In this document: piece after piece, positions 25,841 through 32,069 of the stretch
Layout: each line of letters starts with the position of its first letter
Numbering within the stretch: position 1 is the stretch's first letter
Assembly: GCA_011390755.1 (NCBI GenBank)
Contig: JAABRU010000070.1
Coordinates: forward strand, 1 to 32,069
DNA length: 32,069 bases
From: Desulfobacteraceae bacterium
GTDB taxonomy: Bacteria; Desulfobacterota; Desulfobacteria; Desulfobacterales; Desulfococcaceae
Direction: 5' to 3'
Position numbers and translations under genes: made by a program
The notes under the pieces: generated by a model
Told to the model about the DNA's origin: nothing
Databases searched by the model: none
The model's input: the letters and a program-made list of their open reading frames with translations, nothing else

Positions 25841-25943
25841 TGATGGATTCGTAAAAAGTCCGAAAATCAGGTTTTGATACATATTAACACTCTGATTTTA
25901 TTAATAGCGATTTTTGAAATTTGGACTTTTTACCGATTCGTCA
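25841..25943. mobile_element. MITE-like element, TGATGAA family, copy 5 (inverted relative to copy 3)
   Basis: It begins TGATGGATTCGTAAAAAGTC and ends GACTTTTTACCGATTCGTCA. The stretch AATCAGGTTTTGATACATAT and the following GATTTTATTAATAGCGATTT are the complement of copy 3. It lies about 75 bp upstream of the RNA ligase start and about 70 bp downstream of the fucose synthase stop. Confidence 0.82.
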
Positions 25944-26010
25944 TCTTTATTTACCAGCAATATATCCTGATTTTGGCGAGACGTATGAATAATGCAGACT
26001 AAAGAATATA

Positions 26011-27084
26011 TTATTCTGACTGGGCAGATGTCTCACAATACCACTGCCAGGTTTTCTGTATTCCTTCTTCCAGACCGATTCTGGCCTGCCAGCCCATTTT
26101 TCTGATTCGGGATATATCCAGAAGTTTCTGCGGGGTTCCGTCCGGTTTTTCCCTGTCCCAAATCACTTCACCATCATATCCTGTCACGCGCCCTGCTGTC
26201 TCTGCCAGCTCCCGTATTGTCTGATCTTTCCCGCTTCCGATGTTCAGCAGAAATGAATGCAGGGAGGGAATATTTTCCTGATTCATGAGCCAGACACAGG
26301 CATGGGCCAGATCATCCGCATATAAAAATTCCCGTCTGGGCGAACCGGTCCCCCAAAGAACCACCCTGGGATTTTTTCTGTTTTTTCCTCCCTTTGTATT
26401 ATCTTCGCCCGGGGAATATCCCAGGGCATCTCCTATATCTTCCGAAATACTTCCGAAACGGATTTCATCCCGCTTTATCCCTTCCCAGTCTCCGGACTGC
26501 GCCAGTTTTGCCAGGTGGAATTTGCGGATAAGGGCCGGGAGAACATGGGAATTCTGTAAATCGAAATTATCATTGATGCCGTATAAATTTGTGGGCATCA
26601 CCGGGATAAACTGTGTGCCGTACTGCCGGTTATAAGACCGGCACATTTCTATGCCCGCGATTTTGGCAGTGGCATAGGGGGCGTTGGTCGGTTCCAGGGG
26701 GCCCGTCATTAAATACTCTTCTTTCATGGGCTGGGGGCAGAGCCGGGGGTAAATGCAGGAACTTCCCAGAAAGAGCAGTCTTTTCACTCCGCACCGGTAA
26801 GCCGCATGAATTACATGATTCTGTATCGCCAGATTGGTATAAATAAAATCCGCAGGATAGGTCTCGTTCCCCAGAATCCCGCCGACTTTTGCTGCGGCCA
26901 GAAATACATAATCCGGCTTTTCCTGACGGAAAAAATCTTCCACAGCCTCCTGCCGGGTCAGGTCCAGTTCTGCATGGGTTTTACATAGGATATTGAAATA
27001 TCCCTGCTGTTTCAGTTCTCTGAAAATGGCCGAACCTGCCAGGCCCCGGTGCCCGGCAAGATATATTTTTGCATCTTTTTTCAT
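26011..27084 (-). CDS. fcl: GDP-L-fucose synthase
   Basis: A 357-residue short-chain dehydrogenase/reductase that converts GDP-4-keto-6-deoxy-D-mannose to GDP-L-fucose by epimerisation and NADPH reduction. The nucleotide-binding motif GHRGLAGSA is at 11-19, the catalytic Ser lies in LGSSCIYP (107-113), and YATAK gives Tyr137 and Lys141. The family stretches AAKVGG, NTNLYG-like [10 protein letters not shown] and [13 protein letters not shown] are present. It has an insertion (about residues 223-240, [17 protein letters not shown]) seen in longer family members. The GDP-mannose dehydratase partner is not in the window. It would supply fucose for surface polysaccharide. Confidence 0.93.
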   Translation of the reverse strand: MKKDAKIYLAGHRGLAGSAIFRELKQQGYFNILCKTHAELDLTRQEAVEDFFRQEKPDYVFLAAAKVGGILGNETYPADFIYTNLAIQNHVIHAAYRCGVKRLLFLGSSCIYPRLCPQPMKEEYLMTGPLEPTNAPYATAKIAGIEMCRSYNRQYGTQFIPVMPTNLYGINDNFDLQNSHVLPALIRKFHLAKLAQSGDWEGIKRDEIRFGSISEDIGDALGYSPGEDNTKGGKNRKNPRVVLWGTGSPRREFLYADDLAHACVWLMNQENIPSLHSFLLNIGSGKDQTIRELAETAGRVTGYDGEVIWDREKPDGTPQKLLDISRIRKMGWQARIGLEEGIQKTWQWYCETSAQSE

Positions 27085-27622
27085 TTATCATCCTTATGTC
27101 TTTGATGTTCCAATATAAGACGATATTTCAAAAATTCCCATAGTCCGCACCTGCCAACGTCTGTGATCTGATCCTGACAAAAAAGCACTGCTGCATGGTC
27201 AATTTATTTTTCAGATAATTCAGCTCCGGCAGATCGGAAAGTTTCCGAAGAAGTGCAAAAATTGTATTTTTGCATAAGGGAACAGGGAGGTGCAGCCATG
27301 GGAAAATATAATTTTCGGATAATGGATCAAATCCGCTGATGAACCGGATTCCGCCCTCTCCCGGAAACCTGCAGCATAGGTCCGGCACGGGCGGCTTTCG
27401 GGGCGTATACAACAGGCCCCTGCAGAAAATGTCATCTGCCATTTTCATATTGACAAAACCTGTTACGCTGTCAACGTTAAAATGACAGGTATGCAACACC
27501 CTGAAATTTCGCAGGGGCGTATTGCATACGCCTCCGGACACTCCGCTGACGGGCGTATGCAATACGCCCCTGCGGTTTAGGCAGATGTTCCGGATATCCC
27601 TCATTTTAACCTTGACGAGACA
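27085..27622. other. 538-bp intergenic region downstream of the DUF1847 gene
   Basis: No credible gene; open frames here are chance frames through hairpins. Positions 27085-27390 show nothing recognisable. GGGGCGTATACAACAGGCCCC near 27400-27420 is a broken relative of the 27510-27574 hairpin. The rest is a nested inverted-repeat element. Confidence 0.7.
27470..27616. mobile_element. Nested inverted-repeat element with a perfect 23-bp hairpin
   Basis: The outer ends GTCAACGTTAAAATGA and TCATTTTAACCTTGAC are inverted with one mismatch. Inside lies a hairpin with perfect 23-bp arms (27510-27532 and 27552-27574, beginning CGCAGGGGCGTATTGCATAC) and a 19-nt loop. The right end stops about 6 bp short of the stop codon of the DUF1847-type gene. 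It has no coding capacity. Confidence 0.8.
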
Positions 27623-28300
27623 CTAGCGGAGACAGCGGTAATAACTGTCGGCCTGATATACCGCAGCCAGGGGATTATGTCCCAGCAGACGGTCTTTCAC
27701 GGCCAGCACTGTGCAAAGTGCTTCCGAGTATTTGAGAAAAAGAGAGTCATGTCCCACACAAAGGCCCAGCATGACATTAAAATCGGTCTTTTCCTCATTC
27801 ATTATCATTGCCTGCAGGACCGGGTTGCACATGGCCTCGGGCTTTCCCATGGCAATTTTCTGCTCATCCCGGATGCCGATTTTTTCCTTGGGAATCCGGC
27901 CCGCCTTACATGCTGCCGAGATGATTTCAAAACCGCGGGCGGAAAATATTTTTTCCACCACAGCGGCCTCTTTCCGCAGACCGATACAGAAAGCCAGTCC
28001 CAGCCGCTGATAGTCCATTTTTCGGGCAAAGGCCGTAATTTCTTCTATTCTCGTCATTGCCGGTCTGACATTTTCATATCCGGCTTCCCGGTTGGCATAA
28101 CCTTCGGATTCCTGAATAGACGACTGCCGGGCAAATTCCATCAGGGCCGGATCATTTTTGTATTCTGACAGGCTTTGCTGTATCAGCCCGCTTTTGTTCA
28201 CAGTGGGGCAGAAATCCGGGGCACTGCCCTCTTCTTTTCTGCATAATCTCTCCGCTGCCCTGTAGGGACAGCGGGCGCAGTTGGGGGATAAAGAAGTCAT
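27623..28300 (-). CDS. DUF1847-like cysteine-motif protein
   Basis: A 225-residue protein resembling DUF1847 proteins. The N-terminus carries a CARC pair (C9 and C12) and further cysteines at CRKEEGSAPDFC, suggesting a metal site. Conserved-looking segments are KMDYQRLGLAFCIGLRKEA, PVLQAMIMNEEKTDFNVMLGLCVGHDSLFLKYS and VLAVKDRLLGHNPLAAVY. The CVGHDSLF segment is the most family-like. No signal peptide or membrane span is visible. Function is unknown. It is a single gene with repeats on both sides. Confidence 0.75.
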   Translation of the reverse strand: MTSLSPNCARCPYRAAERLCRKEEGSAPDFCPTVNKSGLIQQSLSEYKNDPALMEFARQSSIQESEGYANREAGYENVRPAMTRIEEITAFARKMDYQRLGLAFCIGLRKEAAVVEKIFSARGFEIISAACKAGRIPKEKIGIRDEQKIAMGKPEAMCNPVLQAMIMNEEKTDFNVMLGLCVGHDSLFLKYSEALCTVLAVKDRLLGHNPLAAVYQADSYYRCLR

Positions 28301-28334
28301 TTTTTCCTCATTGCTAAACCGGTTAGGGATTTGC

Positions 28335-28396
28335 TGCTGAAAAAATCTGAAACAGTGGGATAAGCCGGTGATTTTCCGGATAAGAGTTTTTCAGCA
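28335..28396. repeat. Inverted repeat upstream of the DUF1847-type gene
   Basis: TGCTGAAAAA near 28335-28345 pairs with TTTTTCAGCA at 28387-28396, enclosing ACCGG/CCGG words. It sits 35 bp upstream of the start of the gene on the minus strand. It could be a small element or a regulatory hairpin. Confidence 0.5.
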
Positions 28397-28431
28397 CTTA
28401 CTGAGCAGAAATCATAATGGGAAATGACTGC

Positions 28432-28984
28432 GTTTTCATAAACGACCATGAGTTATGACTCACAACAAAACATGAAAACTGTACGGAGTGCGAAAATGAA
28501 GACCGAAGCCGGTTTTTCGCAGACACTTTCATATAAACAGCCATGAACCGTGACTCACAAAGAAACATGAAAGTAGGTTGGGTTAGCGAAGCGTAACCCA
28601 ACAATATCATATATTTGTGTCGGGTTACGCTTCGCTAACCCGACCTGCGGTGACAGACTTTCTTATAAACCACCATGCCCTGCCGGGCACAACGAAGCAT
28701 GAAAGTCACCGGTAATATGCAAAAAACCGCTTCGCTTATTTTTTGCACTCCGGAGACTTTCATATAAACGGTCATGACCTGCATTCACAACGAAACATGA
28801 AAATACACCGCAGAGACGCACACCGTGCGTCTCTGCAGGAGACTTTCATATAAACGGCCATGACTGACGGTCACAACGAAGCATGAAAGTCTTTTTATAC
28901 CGGACGCGGAGCGTCCCGCAGCCCGTTCCCACGCGGAGCGAGGGAACGGGGTGGGCGGGGAGACTTTCTTATAAAACTCTTCAT
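28432..28984. repeat. Mosaic of 49-bp nested palindromes alternating with variable hairpins
   Basis: Five full copies of a 48-50 bp palindromic unit lie at 28432-28479, 28525-28574, 28657-28706, 28756-28804 and 28842-28890. A sixth left half is at 28963-28984. Each unit has outer arms ACTTTCAT and ATGAAAGT, conserved inner loops (ATAAACGGCC and CAACGAAGC) and a variable inner stem. The intervening segments are 45, 82, 49, 37 and 72 bp, and most contain their own hairpin: GTTGGGTTA..TAACCCAAC (28577-28602), GTCGGGTTA..TAACCCGAC (28619-28644), GCAAAAAA..TTTTTTGC (about 28720-28746), GCAGAGACGCAC..GTGCGTCTCTGC (28811-28837), GGACGC..GCGTCC (28903-28917) and CCCGTTCCC..GGGAACGGG (28922-28950). 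No gene is present. Confidence 0.9.
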
Positions 28985-31074
28985 CTTTTTATCTGCGCAC
29001 CTCCGACAATTTTGGACAGGCTGCCGATATATTTTTCGGTTTCCCTGGTCTGGGCTGCCAGTTCTTCGGCAGCTGCTGCCGATTCCTGAGAGTTGGCAGC
29101 CACCTGCTGCGCGGCTTTGTCAATTTCATTGACAGCTTTGCTGAGCTGTTCAATGCCGCGGGATTGTTCTTTGCTGGCAATGGTAATGGTTTCTGTTTTT
29201 TCTCCCATCGCTGTGGCAGATTCGATAATATCGGTAAAATCATTATTCACCAGCTGAATGGACCGGGCGGCTTCAGAAATACGCGTTAAGGTATTATGTA
29301 AAAGTTCCTGGGTTTTCTGCGCGGCTTCGGATGTATGGGCCGCAAGATTTTTTACCTCATCGGCCACAACCGCAAAACCTGCCCCCGCATCTCCTGCCCG
29401 GGCCGCTTCCACGGCAGCATTCAGGGCCAGCAGATTGGTCTGAAATGCAATTATTTCAATATCTTTGATAATCTGTGCTATGTCATCGCTGTCCGATTCA
29501 ATCTGCACCATATTACGGGTCAGTTCCATGAGAGACTTCAAAGACCGCGCGGATTTTTCGATATTTTCGCTCATCAGCTCTTCTGTTCCCCGCGTCATAA
29601 CAGAAGTTTCCTGGCTCATGGCGGCCATTTCCTCAATCGCGGCAGAAGATTCCTCAATGGCCGCGGCCTGTTCACTGACATTTTCGGCTACCAGCTGACT
29701 GCCGATGGCAATTTCATCGGCTGCCGCTGCCATCTGCTGCGCAATTTCTTTCAGACCGTCAATGGTCTGATGTACCGGAACCGTTACTGTTTTGCGCAGA
29801 ACAAAATATACAATGCTGATGACAGCTCCCAGAATTATCAGCGTAACCGCCAGTATATGAATGATTATCCGCTTAATTTTATTTTTTATATCCGCTTTTA
29901 TCTCTTCAATGCGCTGTTTCAGTTCGGCTTCGGATGCTTTTGTACGCGCGCTGAGTTCTGCCTGTTTTTTGTTCAGAATTACATCAATGTCATCCGTATA
30001 AATACCTGTGCCGATAATCCAGTTCCAGGGTCTAAACAGCTGCACATATGAAATCTTGGGCTGCGGTTCTTTCTCACCGTAACGGGGCCAGTAATAATCC
30101 ACATATCCTTCGCCTTTTTCCAGGCAGACACGCACAAATTCCACAAAAAGATGTTTGCCGTTGGGATCTTTATATTCCCCAAGATGACTGCCATCGAGTT
30201 CCGGTTTGTAGGGATGCATTATCATGATGGGCTGGGTGTCGTTAATCCAGAAATAATCTTTGCTTTCAGGGCCGTAACGGATATTTTTAATATTTTCCGA
30301 AACATCTTTCTTTAACTGTTCCTCTGCCGTTTCCAGGTACACCCCTGAACCGATAATCCAGTTCCAGGGTCTGAACAGTCTGACAAAAGAAAGTTTGGGA
30401 ACCGGCTGCTCCGAATTGTATCCGGGCCAGAGGTAATCAACAAATCCCTCCCCTTTCTCTTTACATATTTCGGCAAATTCCACGAACAGTTTTTTGCCTG
30501 TGGCATCTTTGTATTCTCCCAGGTCCCTTCCGTTGAGTTCGGGTTTGTAGGGATGCATAATCATATGGGGCCGGGTATCATTGATCCAGAAATAATCTTT
30601 GTTTTCAGGGCCGTAACGAAGATTTTCTATCAGATGCAGGGCCTTTGCCTTCTGTTCTGCGGGGGACAGACTGCCGTCCCGGGAAAGGGTCTGCAGTATT
30701 CCGAACACTGTGTCCACGGTGTTCCGGATCTGCTCTGCAAAAACAATCCGCAGTTTTTCAGGATCATGCGCGTCATCATAGGCTTTTTGCAAAACACTCA
30801 TGGCGACCTGCACCTGGGATTTCAGGAATTCTTTCTTTTTGGCAATCAGTTCCCTGCTGAATTCCGATGCCTCCCGTTTTCCGTTTTCCCTGATACGGGA
30901 GATATGCTCCGTATTCAGTGTTTCCATACGGCGGATTGCCATATCCCCTGTTTTGTGAATACGGTTAACAGCCAGTATGCCGAGTCCCAGAGCAGTCAGC
31001 AGAATGGAAACCAGCACGAGTCCGATGATTTTGGCATGAATTGTTTTCAGACCCGGTCTCAAACGTATTATCAT
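28981..31074 (-). CDS. Methyl-accepting chemotaxis protein with duplicated Cache-type sensor domain
   Basis: A 697-residue inner-membrane chemoreceptor. TM1 is at about 15-37 and TM2 at about 403-426, with a large extracytoplasmic region between. That region holds two near-identical Cache_2-like modules (153-246 and 266-359), each with [19 protein letters not shown] and [10 protein letters not shown]; by eye about three quarters of positions match. After TM2 there is only a short linker rather than a clear HAMP domain. The cytoplasmic coiled coil has the signalling tip [20 protein letters not shown] followed by [13 protein letters not shown]. No C-terminal NWETF pentapeptide is present. The ligand is unknown; Cache_2 domains often bind small organic acids. 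The stop codon abuts the palindrome mosaic. Confidence 0.94.
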   Translation of the reverse strand: MIIRLRPGLKTIHAKIIGLVLVSILLTALGLGILAVNRIHKTGDMAIRRMETLNTEHISRIRENGKREASEFSRELIAKKKEFLKSQVQVAMSVLQKAYDDAHDPEKLRIVFAEQIRNTVDTVFGILQTLSRDGSLSPAEQKAKALHLIENLRYGPENKDYFWINDTRPHMIMHPYKPELNGRDLGEYKDATGKKLFVEFAEICKEKGEGFVDYLWPGYNSEQPVPKLSFVRLFRPWNWIIGSGVYLETAEEQLKKDVSENIKNIRYGPESKDYFWINDTQPIMIMHPYKPELDGSHLGEYKDPNGKHLFVEFVRVCLEKGEGYVDYYWPRYGEKEPQPKISYVQLFRPWNWIIGTGIYTDDIDVILNKKQAELSARTKASEAELKQRIEEIKADIKNKIKRIIIHILAVTLIILGAVISIVYFVLRKTVTVPVHQTIDGLKEIAQQMAAAADEIAIGSQLVAENVSEQAAAIEESSAAIEEMAAMSQETSVMTRGTEELMSENIEKSARSLKSLMELTRNMVQIESDSDDIAQIIKDIEIIAFQTNLLALNAAVEAARAGDAGAGFAVVADEVKNLAAHTSEAAQKTQELLHNTLTRISEAARSIQLVNNDFTDIIESATAMGEKTETITIASKEQSRGIEQLSKAVNEIDKAAQQVAANSQESAAAAEELAAQTRETEKYIGSLSKIVGGAQIKR

Positions 31075-31389
31075 ATAACAGTCTCCGATTTATCCGTTTT
31101 CCTGCACACTGATTCCCCGGCATATTCCATCCGGGACAACCGTAAAAACGTATCCGGGGGAAAATTTTTCGATCTGCTGATAATAGACACGAAATCAGAA
31201 AAAAATGCAAGCATTCTTTCAAAGAAGGGATTCTGCTCCGCTGTCCATTTTTTTATTTTCTGATATGCCGGATAATCTCTTAAAAATAAGGTATTCTGAT
31301 GAAAGTCCAATCACGGGGCAAATCCCTGATCCCAAAATTCCCCTCGGGGCCGAAGGGGTGGGATGCCGGGAAAAAAAGCGGAACATTTT
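31075..31389. other. 315-bp intergenic region upstream of the chemoreceptor
   Basis: No convincing gene. It should contain the chemoreceptor promoter, but I cannot assign boxes with confidence. A possible terminator of the upstream gene is listed separately. Confidence 0.5.
31340..31358 (-). terminator. Possible terminator hairpin of the phosphorylase-like gene
   Basis: On the minus strand CCCCTT and GAGGGG enclose a 7-nt loop, followed by AATTTT. It lies about 30 nt after the stop at 31390. The T-run is short, so this is tentative. Confidence 0.35.
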
Positions 31390-32069
31390 TTATTCAGAGG
31401 GAAATTCAGGGGAGGCATTCTCCGGCACATGGGCAGCAGAAGCGGAATCCGGGCCCGTTCCGCGGCCGGACAAAGTCGCCGCGGCTGTCTTCCGGGATTG
31501 AGCATTTTTATCTTTTTTTTCAGGAAACTGTTCAGCCCCCAGCACTTTTTCCAGAATCACTTTGCTGACCAGATAGGTGGGGCGGATGCCTTCGTCTCCC
31601 ATTTCCCCGGCAGCCAGGGTCTGACCGCTGATAAGAGGATTGTCTGAAGCATAGTAGGCGTAGCGGACTTTCACATCCCTGGAAATATGACCCTTGATCA
31701 TGGCCGCGCTGATGGCCCGCTGGTAGTGCCCCCCCTCCATTTCCAGACCAACTGTGTTCCAGCTTTTCTGGAAACGCTCCAGCATATCCCGGTTCTGTAA
31801 AGATGTTCCCAGCACTGTGATCAGAGGGCCGGTAAAAATACGGATGCCTTCGGGACTGCTGAAATCCTCTTCTTTCAAATCATTTTCAAAAATATAATTA
31901 TCAGACGTGCCTTCAATCACATGGGCTGTTGCCAGCATAATATCGCCTTTTTTGCCCGGAAGGATACCGGCCTTTCCCATAACAGAAACAGAATGCACAT
32001 TCATCTGCTCACTGTATCCGTCTTCAGTGCAGGGATTCAGCAGATTGTCCATGACCTCAAAGTCCGGGG
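31390..32069 (-). CDS. Nucleoside-phosphorylase-like protein, 3' part (5' end outside window)
   Basis: The reading frame is open to the right edge, so the start lies outside the window; at least 225 residues are visible. The segment SVSVMGKAGILPGKKGDIMLATAHVIEG followed later by VGLEMEGGHYQRAI is reminiscent of purine nucleoside phosphorylase/MTA-SAH nucleosidase folds, in which an EMEG motif contacts the ribose. DUF6909-type proteins look similar, but I cannot confirm that. The last 45 or so residues (from about FPEKKDKNAQSRKTAAA) are low-complexity and probably disordered. Function is unproven. Confidence 0.6.
   Translation of the reverse strand, partial: PDFEVMDNLLNPCTEDGYSEQMNVHSVSVMGKAGILPGKKGDIMLATAHVIEGTSDNYIFENDLKEEDFSSPEGIRIFTGPLITVLGTSLQNRDMLERFQKSWNTVGLEMEGGHYQRAISAAMIKGHISRDVKVRYAYYASDNPLISGQTLAAGEMGDEGIRPTYLVSKVILEKVLGAEQFPEKKDKNAQSRKTAAATLSGRGTGPDSASAAHVPENASPEFPSE

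Noticed and set aside
27128..27604. 158-codon open frame on the minus strand
   Set aside because: It runs through the 23-bp hairpin and inverted ends and has no ribosome binding site or family resemblance.
28432..28984. Possible CRISPR array (repeat units of 49 bp with spacers of 37-82 bp)
   Set aside because: Spacers vary widely in length and are themselves repeat-family hairpins, the repeats are strongly palindromic and variable, and no cas genes are present.

Overview
The window looks like a chromosomal segment of a Desulfobacterota bacterium (sulfate-reducer type). A filamentous Desulfonema-like member of the Desulfobacterales is my best guess. The guess rests on gene content, zinc-binding forms of S4, S14 and L36, a moderate GC content, and an unusual load of heptameric tandem repeats, hairpins and small inverted-repeat elements between genes. 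The assignment is inferred, not proven.

Almost everything is on the minus strand; tatD is the only plus-strand protein gene. Read in the direction of transcription (right to left), the core is a tRNA-tuf-ribosomal superoperon: tRNA-Thr(UGU), tRNA-Tyr(GUA), tRNA-Gly(UCC), tRNA-Thr(GGU), tuf, rpsJ, rplC, rplD, rplW, rplB, rpsS, rplV, rpsC, rplP, rpmC, rpsQ, rplN, rplX, rplE, rpsN, rpsH, rplF, rplR, rpsE, rpmD, rplO, secY, infA, rpmJ, rpsM, rpsK, rpsD, rpoA, rplQ. It lies at about 21572 to 3852. It joins an E. coli tufB-like tRNA block directly to the S10 operon. The map and adk genes often found next to secY are absent.

Downstream (3566 to 336) is a tight four-gene run: a plant-type dapB, cobS, a cobD/cobC-like aminotransferase and a poly-gamma-glutamate hydrolase family protein. 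The last gene runs into a heptamer repeat array that reaches the left edge.

Right of the tRNAs is accessory sequence: tatD (plus) convergent with a lone hydantoinase B, a small RNA-ligase-family gene flanked by mutually inverted mobile-element copies, a GDP-L-fucose synthase, a DUF1847-type cysteine-motif protein, a chemoreceptor with a duplicated sensor domain, and a nucleoside-phosphorylase-like gene cut by the right edge.

The most notable content is the repeat landscape. Heptamer arrays and hairpins with covarying arms sit in three junctions of the ribosomal operon, just after stop codons. A 164-bp inverted-repeat element with a 5-bp target duplication has replaced the rplQ stop codon. 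A roughly 100-bp inverted-repeat family with 4-bp duplications occurs five times. A mosaic at 28432-28984 alternates a 49-bp nested palindrome with unrelated hairpins. I see no CRISPR array, prophage or complete insertion sequence, and no transposase that could move these elements.
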